A stretch of 5,125 bases of DNA from Deltaproteobacteria bacterium (GTDB lineage: Bacteria > Desulfobacterota > DSM-4660 > Desulfatiglandales > Desulfatiglandaceae), in the NCBI GenBank assembly GCA_003646995.1, contig QMLZ01000232.1, forward strand, positions 1-5,125, read 5' to 3'. A model generated the notes under the pieces. It was not told the origin of the DNA. It ran no database searches and worked only from the letters and a program-made list of their open reading frames with translations. This document shows positions 1 to 5,125 of this stretch, one piece after another (position 1 is the first letter of the stretch; every line of letters begins with the position of its first letter). A program made the position numbers and the translations under genes.

Positions 1-27
1 AATTTACACAATAGCAGAGGAATGTTT

Positions 28-56
28 TTCACACTGGTGGCAATTTTTTCTATACT
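28..56 (+). promoter_or_regulatory. Candidate sigma-70 promoter for the PBP1A gene (distal)
   Basis: A -35-like TTCACA (28-33, 5 of 6 to consensus) is followed after exactly 17 bp by a -10-like TATACT (51-56, 5 of 6). Transcription would start near 63 and leave an untranslated leader of about 100 nt before the GTG at 167. It is the best-spaced promoter match in the leader. The call rests on pattern matching only. Confidence 0.5.
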
Positions 57-87
57 CAACCTTGAAGGGTAGGAATTGAAGGAGGCC

Positions 88-114
88 TTGATTTGCCTAG
101 TAATAGGGTATAAA
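88..114 (+). promoter_or_regulatory. Possible second, proximal promoter for the PBP1A gene
   Basis: TATAAA (109-114, 5 of 6 to the -10 consensus) lies downstream of TTGATT (88-93, 4 of 6 to the -35 consensus), but the spacer is only 15 bp, which is short. If used, it would start transcripts near 121 with a leader of about 45 nt. It is weaker than the pair at 28-56. Confidence 0.25.
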
Positions 115-166
115 TTGGCATGTTAGGTGCATGGGATTTTTACCAGCTTGACGCGGGGGAAACAGG

Positions 167-2518
167 GTGAAAAGGGTCTTTAAGTGGCTCATAATCTTTT
201 TCATTATTGTGGGAGTTGTGCTTTGTATCAGCGGCGCAGCGCTGTGGTATCTGTGGTCCAGCAACCTGCCTTACATAGGGACCCTTAAGGACTATAACCC
301 GCCCATTATATCGACCATATACAGCAGTGACGGTGAAATAATCGGCAGGTTTTGGGAAGAAAAACGCATAGTCATCCCTCTGGACCAGGTGCCGAAGCAC
401 GTGATTCACGCATTTGTGGCCGCCGAAGATTCACGGTTCTTCGAACACAGGGGTGTGGATTTTGTTGGTATACTACGAGCGCTCATAAAAAATATTACGG
501 CCGGGAAAATAGAACAGGGCGGGAGCACCATTACTCAGCAAGTGACTCGATCCCTTCTTCTTAAAAATACCAAGCGCACCTACCGTAGAAAGGCTAGAGA
601 GGCCCTTCTGTCCATTCAGATCGAGAAGAACTTCTCCAAGGAGCGGATTCTTTTCCTGTATCTCAACCAAATCTACTTGGGGCATGGGGCATATGGAATA
701 GAAGCAGCAGCCCGCACTTATTTTGGGAAATCGGCCCAGGACCTTGACCTGGCAGAGGCCGCCATGCTGGCCGGATTACCTCAGGCCCCTGCCAGATACT
801 CTCCTGTGACCCATTATGAAAGGGCCAAGGCGAGGCAGCGGTATGTATTGGAGAGGATGAGGGAAGAGGGGTATATAACCAAGGAGGAAGAGGAGCGGGC
901 CTACAATGAACCCTTAGAGATATTGGAAAACGAAGAAGACTATTTCCGCAGGGCCCCCTATTTCACAGAATATGTCCGTCAATACCTGCTGAAAAAATAC
1001 GGCAAGGCAAGATTGTACAAGGGCGGCCTGCGGGTCTACACAACCCTTAACCTTAAAATGCAAGAGGCGGCTCAAAAAGCCCTTAAAAAAGGTCTTGAGG
1101 AGCTGGACAAAAGGGAAGGTTACAGGGGGCCGTTAAGGCATCTTGAGGAAACCGAGGTTTCTTCCTACAAGCAGGAATTATTGAGCAAACAGCCATTGCC
1201 CATTCTAATGCAGGGGGGTAAGGCAGAGGCCCTGGTTGAAAAGGTAGACGATGATAAGTCCCGCGCAGAGCTCTGGATATTAGGCCAGAAGGCTGTTTTG
1301 CCTCTGTTTGAAATGAAATGGGCACGAAAGCCTGACCCCAAGGTTCCATATTACAGGGCCCGTGTAAGGAAGGTTTCGGAAGTCCTCAGCCCTGGCGACG
1401 TCATCCTTGTAAGGCTCAAGAAGAAGGCAACCAAACCTTTCTCGTGGGTGGCCTCGTTGGAGCAGGAGCCACTTGTCCAGGGAGCACTGCTTTGTATGGA
1501 GCCGGGCACTGGAAAGGTTCGAGCAATGGTGGGCGGCAGGGATTTCTTTGTGAGCCAGTTTAACCGAGCCATTCAAGCGAGGCGCCAGCCCGGATCAGCC
1601 TTTAAGCCAGTCATATACTCGGCCGCCCTTGACAAGGGAATGAGCCCTGCCGATGTAATCATGGATGCCCCCTTTGTCGCAGACAATGGTGAGGATGAGA
1701 AGGTATGGAAACCCAGAAATTACAAGGGTAAGTTCTTTGGCCCTACTATCTTGCGCACTGCCCTGGCCAAGTCCAGAAATGTTATCACGGTTAAGATACT
1801 GAGAAAGATAGGGATAGATTACGTTATATCCTATGCCAGACAACTGGGGATACAGTCCCCTTTGAACGAGGACTTATCACTGGCACTGGGATCCTCAGGC
1901 CTTTCACTGCTCGAACTGACGAGGGCTTACTGCGTCTTTGCCAACCAGGGATTTTTACCTAAACCCATATTTGTTGAGAGGGTAATGGACCGCAATGGTG
2001 AGGTAATCGAAGAAAACCACCCCGAGTCCGAGCAGGTCATCTCAAGACAAACTGCTTACGTTATGACAGACCTTCTGAAGGCCGTTGTCAATGAAGGCAC
2101 AGGATGGAGGGTCAAGGCCCTTCATCGGCCTGCTGCTGGCAAGACCGGCACCACAAATGACTTGAGGGATGCATGGTTTTTGGGCTATGTCCCCCAGCTT
2201 GTCACCGGCGTTTGGGTCGGTTACGACGATCGCACCCCCATGGGTAAGGGGGAGACAGGGTCCAGGGCGGCCAGCCCCATTTGGCTTTATTTTATGAAGG
2301 AAGTGCTTAAGGACACCCCTGTCGAAGACTTTGCGGTCCCTGAAGGGGTAGTGTTTGCCAAGATCGACGCCAAGACCGGATTGCTTGCTAGTCCATTCTC
2401 CAAGAAAACGGTATTTCAGGCCTTTCGGGAGGGTACCGAGCCTAGGAAGTACAGCCCCCGGCCCGCCGCACCCAAGACAGGTGAGTTTCTTATGTATGAC
2501 ATGCAGGGTGGGACGTAG
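167..2518 (+). CDS. Bifunctional class A penicillin-binding protein, PBP1A family (glycosyltransferase/transpeptidase)
   Basis: This 783-residue inner-membrane enzyme polymerises lipid II into glycan strands and cross-links the stem peptides in the periplasm. A short basic N-terminus is followed by one membrane anchor (about residues 7-30). The GT51 domain has the EDSRFFEHRG motif (E87 is the expected catalytic acid/base), GGSTITQQ (118-125), RKARE (141-145, second glutamate E145), LYLNQIYLG (about 164-172) and LAGLPQAP (about 201-208). A roughly 140-residue insert (about 300-435) sits where PBP1A proteins carry the OB-like domain. The transpeptidase domain has SAFK (S477 acylated, K480), SRN (536-538) and KTGTT (659-663), so both active sites look intact. 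Length fits the family. The start is GTG: an in-frame stop lies at 149-151, no earlier in-frame start exists, and a purine-rich GGGGGA (155-160) sits 6 nt upstream. mrcA or ponA would be the usual names; I leave the symbol blank because paralogues cannot be told apart here. Confidence 0.96.
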   Translation: MKRVFKWLIIFFIIVGVVLCISGAALWYLWSSNLPYIGTLKDYNPPIISTIYSSDGEIIGRFWEEKRIVIPLDQVPKHVIHAFVAAEDSRFFEHRGVDFVGILRALIKNITAGKIEQGGSTITQQVTRSLLLKNTKRTYRRKAREALLSIQIEKNFSKERILFLYLNQIYLGHGAYGIEAAARTYFGKSAQDLDLAEAAMLAGLPQAPARYSPVTHYERAKARQRYVLERMREEGYITKEEEERAYNEPLEILENEEDYFRRAPYFTEYVRQYLLKKYGKARLYKGGLRVYTTLNLKMQEAAQKALKKGLEELDKREGYRGPLRHLEETEVSSYKQELLSKQPLPILMQGGKAEALVEKVDDDKSRAELWILGQKAVLPLFEMKWARKPDPKVPYYRARVRKVSEVLSPGDVILVRLKKKATKPFSWVASLEQEPLVQGALLCMEPGTGKVRAMVGGRDFFVSQFNRAIQARRQPGSAFKPVIYSAALDKGMSPADVIMDAPFVADNGEDEKVWKPRNYKGKFFGPTILRTALAKSRNVITVKILRKIGIDYVISYARQLGIQSPLNEDLSLALGSSGLSLLELTRAYCVFANQGFLPKPIFVERVMDRNGEVIEENHPESEQVISRQTAYVMTDLLKAVVNEGTGWRVKALHRPAAGKTGTTNDLRDAWFLGYVPQLVTGVWVGYDDRTPMGKGETGSRAASPIWLYFMKEVLKDTPVEDFAVPEGVVFAKIDAKTGLLASPFSKKTVFQAFREGTEPRKYSPRPAAPKTGEFLMYDMQGGT

Positions 2519-2526
2519 TAAAGGTG

Positions 2527-3039
2527 CTAGGCGGGCATCTCCATCTTGTCCATGCCCTCCGGCGACAGAACCTTATCAATGTCAAGCAGGATCTTAACCT
2601 TTCCCTCCGGCTTGGCCATGCCTAGGATAAAGTCAGTGTCAACTTGCGTTCCAAAGGTAGGGGTTTGCTGAATCTCTTCAGCGCTTATGTTTGAGACCTC
2701 AGATACAGAATCTACTACCAGTCCCATGATTCCTGCTGACTCACCAATATTGGCCTCCACCACTATTATACAGGTCCGATCATTGTAATCCAGGGGTTCC
2801 ATGCCGAATCTAAGCCGCAGGTCCATGATAGGAATAACCCTCCCCCTGAGGTTAATAACCCCCTTTATGAAAGAGGGCGCCTTGGGTACAGGAGTTATAG
2901 GAACGAGGCCGATTATTTCCTTCACCTTGAGTATAGCTATGCCATATTCCTCGCCAGCCAAGGTAAAGGTTAAGTACTTTCCGGCCAGGTTTTGGAGGAC
3001 TTGGTCACTGTAATGAACTGCTCCCGAAGGTTGTTCCAT
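2527..3039 (-). CDS. cheW: CheW-like chemotaxis coupling protein
   Basis: This 170-residue cytoplasmic adaptor of the CheW family is expected to link chemoreceptors (MCPs) to the histidine kinase CheA in signalling arrays. One CheW domain fills most of the protein (about residues 20-160): YLTFTLAGEEYGIAILKVKEI at the start of the domain, then the family signature INLRGRVIPIMDLRLRFG (62-79), where R65 matches the conserved NLRG arginine, then LVVDSVSEV (107-115) and a FILGMAK segment (138-144). There is no receiver, kinase or CheR domain, so it is not CheV or CheA. The ATG at 3039 is set by a strong AGGAGG ribosome binding site (3046-3051 on the opposite strand) 6 nt upstream. It is the only chemotaxis gene in the window, so its partners are elsewhere or beyond the edges. 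It converges on the PBP1A gene. The family is certain; whether it is the main CheW or an accessory paralogue cannot be told. Confidence 0.94.
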   Translation of the reverse strand: MEQPSGAVHYSDQVLQNLAGKYLTFTLAGEEYGIAILKVKEIIGLVPITPVPKAPSFIKGVINLRGRVIPIMDLRLRFGMEPLDYNDRTCIIVVEANIGESAGIMGLVVDSVSEVSNISAEEIQQTPTFGTQVDTDFILGMAKPEGKVKILLDIDKVLSPEGMDKMEMPA

Positions 3040-3089
3040 TCCTCGCCTCCTGGTTCCTCAATAGTCGAGATTTTTTAGGTTTGGAAGAA

Positions 3090-3105
3090 TTCAAGATCCA
3101 TGCCA
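3090..3105 (-). promoter_or_regulatory. Weak sigma-54-like promoter upstream of cheW
   Basis: Read on the minus strand, the 16 bases fit TGGCAYG-N4-TTGMA with the right spacing: TGGCATG, four bases, then TTGAA. Ten of the twelve fixed consensus positions match and the -24 GG is present. The -12 element has GA instead of the nearly invariant GC, which weakens the call. The inferred start would be around 3078-3080, leaving about 40 nt before the cheW ATG. Sigma-54 control of motility genes is common in several proteobacterial groups. Confidence 0.25.
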
Positions 3106-3139
3106 CACGAATACTAAGCGGGGGACACAGGAAGGCTGC

Positions 3140-3230
3140 GACGGAAAACAGCTCATAACCCGTGGGCATCTCGGTTTCGGCAGGCCTTTGAGGGCCACCG
3201 GGTACAGGCTGGGCGGACCCGAGCACCGTC
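3140..3230. other. Intergenic segment with complementary arms, possibly structured RNA or leader
   Basis: In the 201-bp gap between the aminotransferase stop and the cheW start, several segments could pair. GACGG (3140-3144) pairs with CCGTC (3226-3230), and just inside it GCTC (3151-3154) pairs with GAGC (3221-3224). A hairpin of CGG/CCG (3178-3180 with 3198-3200) and GGCC/GGCC (3183-3186 with 3193-3196) closes a six-base loop. CTCGG (3170-3174) and CCGAG (3219-3223) are an alternative pair. I tried to match c-di-GMP, cobalamin, SAM, TPP, Moco, 6S and SRP RNA signatures and none fits. The pairing could be fortuitous in GC-rich sequence. No protein-coding reading here has a ribosome binding site. 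Confidence 0.25.
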
Positions 3231-3241
3231 AGTTTTCTGAC
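3228..3241. repeat. Small perfect inverted repeat at the aminotransferase stop codon
   Basis: GTCAG (3228-3232) and CTGAC (3237-3241) are perfect arms around a 4-base T-run (A-run on the minus strand). The hairpin overlaps the last base of the aminotransferase TAG. It has only 5 bp of stem and no following U-tract on the minus strand, so I do not call it an intrinsic terminator. Confidence 0.3.
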
Positions 3242-4554
3242 TAGTTTGACTCGAGATCCTTAACTCCCTGGAGGATAGTATCAAAAAGTTCTTGGATATC
3301 CTCCTTTTCAATGCAGGAAAATGCCACCCTTAGGTCGGTCTTGCCTATGGAGATGAGGCCCACCCCGTACTTGTCGAGGAGGTGAACTCTCAGGGGTTCG
3401 GCTTGAACGGTTTTCAGCTTCAGACACATAAAGTAGCCTGAGTTAAAGGGATATGCTTCCCATGCCTCACTGTATTTAGGGTTTGATAGCACCTGCTTGA
3501 TCTGCCTGGCTCTTTGCATAAGGATCTGGTATTTCTCCTGTTTTTCGTGTTCGTACTCCGGATCCTTCATGGCGTTTAAGATGATCTCTTGGCTCAAATG
3601 GGAGGCATTGGAAATGGACCCCCTGACAGCACCGGCGGTCTTTTTCTCTAGTGCTTCATAGACCGGGCCTATCGGTCCTTCAGACCAGCACCCATAGGTT
3701 ATGAAACCCACTCGGAGGCCCCAAACGTAGTCCTCTTTGGTCGCACCGTCCAATTTTACGGCAACAATCTTTGGATCCAGCCCTACTAAATAGGAGAAAA
3801 GTGACTCCTTGAGCACATCGTCTTCGTAAAACAGTCCGAAGTAGGCCTCGTCCGTTATGGCGATGATGTTCACCCCGCTAGATGCAATTTCAGCCAGGAT
3901 CTCCGCAATGGCTTTTCCCTCGTCCGCAGTGATGGTGTATCCTGTGGGATTGTTAGGGAAGTTCAAAATAGTTGAAATTTTTCCGGTTTCTTGGGCTTCT
4001 GATTCCAGTACGTGCTTGAATCCCTCCAGGTTGAATTTGCCCTCAGAGTCAAATAGGGGAAAATTAACTATCTGGGCCCCCTTTCTCACCCCGAAGATCA
4101 GGTTGTAATTACCCCACATTTTGTCCGGCAGCACAATGACATCTCCAGGATCTATCCACAGATCTCCCACCACGCTGAGGGCATGGGTTACCCCGTTTGT
4201 TACAATGGGAAGGCTGATTTCCTTGTCCTGGAGAGATGGGTTTTTCTTGAAAAGGGAGTCCTTCCAAGCTTCTCGCAAGGCCGGGATCCCGAAGGAGGGC
4301 GCGTATGTGAGGGCCTGTTCGGGTTCAAGACCTGCAATACAGGACATAACAGATCTGAGATGCATTGTCCGGCCTTTTTCTGTGGCCATACCTATTGTTG
4401 CGTTGAATCTGTGGGCCTTCTGTTTGGCTTCGGCGCTTTGGGACAATATTCCCTTGGGGAAAAACAGGGATTTTCCGACTTGGGAAAGCATCTGGTAAAT
4501 GTGAACGTTGCTTTCCCTTATGATGTCGTTGAGTTCCTTAGCTATGGGGTTCAT
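3241..4554 (-). CDS. PLP-dependent aminotransferase, class I/II (fold type I)
   Basis: This 437-residue cytoplasmic enzyme is expected to move an amino group between an amino acid and a 2-oxo acid; the substrate cannot be read from the sequence. Numbered from the ATG chosen here: TNGVTHAL (119-126) is the phosphate-side loop, NFPNNPTGY (198-206) carries the PLP-contacting N202, and TDEAYFG (234-240) carries D235 (pyridine nitrogen partner) and Y238. K273 in GATKED is the Schiff-base lysine, R281 lies eight residues later in GLRVGF, and R409 in LRVAFS is the likely carboxylate-binding arginine. These spacings mirror aspartate aminotransferase (K258, R266, R386), but the usual SxSK is replaced by GATK. 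A GTG at 4563 opens the frame three codons earlier, yet the AAGGAG ribosome binding site (4563-4568) overlaps that GTG and lies 8 nt from the ATG at 4554, so ATG is preferred. The gene is divergent from the thiolase and upstream of cheW. Confidence 0.9.
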   Translation of the reverse strand: MNPIAKELNDIIRESNVHIYQMLSQVGKSLFFPKGILSQSAEAKQKAHRFNATIGMATEKGRTMHLRSVMSCIAGLEPEQALTYAPSFGIPALREAWKDSLFKKNPSLQDKEISLPIVTNGVTHALSVVGDLWIDPGDVIVLPDKMWGNYNLIFGVRKGAQIVNFPLFDSEGKFNLEGFKHVLESEAQETGKISTILNFPNNPTGYTITADEGKAIAEILAEIASSGVNIIAITDEAYFGLFYEDDVLKESLFSYLVGLDPKIVAVKLDGATKEDYVWGLRVGFITYGCWSEGPIGPVYEALEKKTAGAVRGSISNASHLSQEIILNAMKDPEYEHEKQEKYQILMQRARQIKQVLSNPKYSEAWEAYPFNSGYFMCLKLKTVQAEPLRVHLLDKYGVGLISIGKTDLRVAFSCIEKEDIQELFDTILQGVKDLESN

Positions 4555-4562
4555 GACCTTCA

Positions 4563-4568
4563 CTCCTT
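4563..4568 (-). promoter_or_regulatory. Ribosome binding site that decides the aminotransferase start
   Basis: On the minus strand AAGGAG occupies 4568 down to 4563. It includes the first base of the GTG at 4563-4561, so it cannot serve that codon. The ATG at 4554-4552 is 8 nt away, an ordinary spacing. The mature start is therefore MNPIAKELN, not three residues earlier. Confidence 0.75.
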
Positions 4569-4607
4569 AGGTGATTTCTGTATTCAAGATGATAAAATGG
4601 GGTTTTT

Positions 4608-4635
4608 CTTATAGGGCTCCAAGACCTCTTGTCAA
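4608..4635 (-). promoter_or_regulatory. Sigma-70-type promoter for the aminotransferase gene
   Basis: On the minus strand a perfect -35 TTGACA (4635-4630) is followed after 16 bp by TATAAG (4613-4608), which matches the -10 consensus at 5 of 6 positions. Transcription would begin near 4601, giving a leader of about 47 nt before the ATG at 4554. This is the strongest promoter match in the window. Its -35 box is inside the left arm of the inverted repeat at 4631-4664. Confidence 0.7.
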
Positions 4636-4664
4636 GTAAAACCGTCAAACCGTTTATACTTGAC
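4631..4664. repeat. Inverted repeat between divergent promoters, candidate operator
   Basis: The arms GTCAAGTA (4631-4638) and TACTTGAC (4657-4664) are perfect inverted copies of 8 bp. The similarity continues inward with one extra base (AAAC against GTTTA). The core also holds a tandem AAACCGT element (starting about 4639 and again at 4647) and a third GTCAA (4644-4648). Part of the symmetry is expected, because two outward-facing -35 boxes (TTGAC) are themselves inverted copies. The match reaches beyond those hexamers into AAGTA/TACTT, which supports a protein-binding site able to control both directions. No regulator gene lies in the window. Confidence 0.5.
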
Positions 4665-4689
4665 TTGGAAGCAGTGCTCCATTTATATA
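4660..4689 (+). promoter_or_regulatory. Candidate promoter for the thiolase gene
   Basis: TTGACT (4660-4665, 5 of 6 to the -35 consensus) is followed by an AT-rich -10 zone; TATATA (4684-4689, 4 of 6) sits at 18 bp spacing. Transcription would start near 4697, leaving about 135 nt before the thiolase ATG. The -35 is clear and the exact -10 is less so. The -35 overlaps the right arm of the inverted repeat. Confidence 0.45.
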
Positions 4690-4831
4690 ACAACGGACCT
4701 AAGAGTGAGTGACGGCAATATTTTTACCGTAACCGAAAGGTAAGGTTTGCCCCTACGATCAGGATAGAAAGTTCGGCAATAACAACTCTAATTGGCCATT
4801 CACTTGCAATTTAGGGAAGAAAGGTGTGGAA
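4690..4831 (+). other. Untranslated leader of the thiolase gene
   Basis: This 142-bp stretch has no supported gene. It holds a small hairpin with TTACC (4724-4728) and GGTAA (4739-4743) as arms, which alternatively can form ACC-GAAA-GGT (4732-4741) with a GNRA-type loop. Near the start codon lies an imperfect inverted repeat, CTAATTG (4788-4794) and CAATTTAG (4807-4814), just upstream of the ribosome binding site. These stems are short, and no known riboswitch is recognised. Confidence 0.3.
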
Positions 4832-5125
4832 ATGAGAGATGTTGTAATAGTCAGTGCATGCAGGACTCCTATTGGTGATTTCGCGGGTTCCCTCAGCACC
4901 GTTTCAGCAACTGATCTGGGTGCATTAGTGATCAATGAGGCTATATCCAGGGCAGGAATATCCAAAGAGGATGTGGACGAAGTTATAATGGGCTGTGTCT
5001 TGCCCCACGGCCTGGGACAAAACCCCGCCCGGCAATCAATGGTTCGGGCCGGTTTGCCGTGGGACGTGGGAGCCATAACGGTCAATAAGGTCTGCGGATC
5101 CGGTTTGAAAGCAGTAATGCTGGGA
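4832..5125 (+). CDS. Thiolase / acetyl-CoA C-acetyltransferase, N-terminal part (runs off the window)
   Basis: The first 98 residues of a thiolase, which condenses or cleaves acyl-CoA (two acetyl-CoA to and from acetoacetyl-CoA, or the last step of beta-oxidation). The N-terminus [19 protein letters not shown] is the classic thiolase opening. [21 protein letters not shown] (about 48-68) and [14 protein letters not shown] (82-95) follow; C89 in NKVCGSG is the cysteine acylated in the reaction. The other catalytic residues (GHP histidine, second cysteine) lie beyond the window, so the full length of about 390 residues cannot be confirmed. The start is ATG at 4832 with AAGGTG (4821-4826) 5 nt upstream. 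An in-frame GTG at 4826 would add only two residues and clashes with that site. The N-terminal motifs suit a biosynthetic or short-chain type (AtoB/ThlA/PhaA), but a degradative FadA-like role is not excluded. The gene is divergent from the aminotransferase. Confidence 0.93.
   Translation, partial: MRDVVIVSACRTPIGDFAGSLSTVSATDLGALVINEAISRAGISKEDVDEVIMGCVLPHGLGQNPARQSMVRAGLPWDVGAITVNKVCGSGLKAVMLG

Noticed and set aside
81..126. GGAGG (81-85) followed by a TTG-started 12-codon frame in the PBP1A leader
   Set aside because: The spacing from GGAGG to TTG is only 2 nt and the frame is very short; a chance purine run is more likely.
1083..1576. Overlapping minus-strand frames opposite the PBP1A linker and transpeptidase start
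   Set aside because: The opposite strand encodes continuous, motif-bearing PBP1A sequence; these frames have no recognisable domain content.
2555..2611. Direct repeat of CCCTCCGGC at 2555-2563 and 2603-2611
   Set aside because: Both copies encode the same short Pro-Glu-Gly tripeptide in the cheW C-terminus; this explains the repeat without a separate function.
3061..3080. T-run at 3071-3076 as a plus-strand intrinsic terminator
   Set aside because: No stable hairpin precedes the run, and no plus-strand gene ends there.
3005..3226. 73-codon GTG-initiated minus-strand frame in the gap before cheW
   Set aside because: It has no ribosome binding site, shows no recognisable domain, and overlaps the start of cheW and its strong ribosome binding site in another frame.
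4183..4614. 143-codon plus-strand frame opposite the aminotransferase
   Set aside because: It is antisense to a clear aminotransferase with full motifs, its product shows no family features, and it has no convincing start signal; it is a shadow frame.
4759..5085. 108-codon minus-strand frame opposite the thiolase start
   Set aside because: It is antisense to canonical thiolase motifs and shows no family features of its own.

Overview
The window looks like ordinary chromosomal DNA of a Gram-negative-type, motile bacterium. A deltaproteobacterial (Desulfobacterota-like) anaerobe is my best guess, from the style of the penicillin-binding protein, a stand-alone CheW and a thiolase of the acetyl-CoA acetyltransferase type. 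That is an impression from protein character, not a database result. Base composition is mixed and no part stands out as recently acquired: there are no transposases, integrases, tRNAs, CRISPR repeats or phage genes.

Layout: (1) 1-166 is a leader with two promoter-like sequences. (2) 167-2518 (+) is a complete bifunctional class A penicillin-binding protein (PBP1A type). (3) 2527-3039 (-) is cheW, converging on the PBP gene with only 8 bp between the stop codons. (4) 3040-3240 is a 201-bp non-coding stretch with several complementary segments and a weak sigma-54-like sequence before cheW. (5) 3241-4554 (-) is a fold-type I PLP aminotransferase with a slightly unusual lysine motif; its ribosome binding site points to an ATG three codons inside the longest reading frame. 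(6) About 4555-4831 is a divergent control region. It holds two back-to-back sigma-70-type promoters whose -35 boxes lie inside the arms of one inverted repeat. (7) 4832 to the window end (+) is the first 98 codons of a thiolase, including the acylated catalytic cysteine.

The genes do not form one pathway. The PBP builds peptidoglycan in the periplasm, CheW couples chemoreceptors to the CheA kinase, and the aminotransferase and thiolase are metabolic enzymes. The last two appear to be divergently transcribed from a shared control region, and this is the most informative regulatory signal here. cheW lies downstream of the aminotransferase on the same strand but after a long gap, so it may have its own promoter. 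I see no convincing undescribed system. The items worth a second look are the symmetric divergent promoter region, the possibly structured 3140-3230 segment, and the variant PLP-lysine motif.
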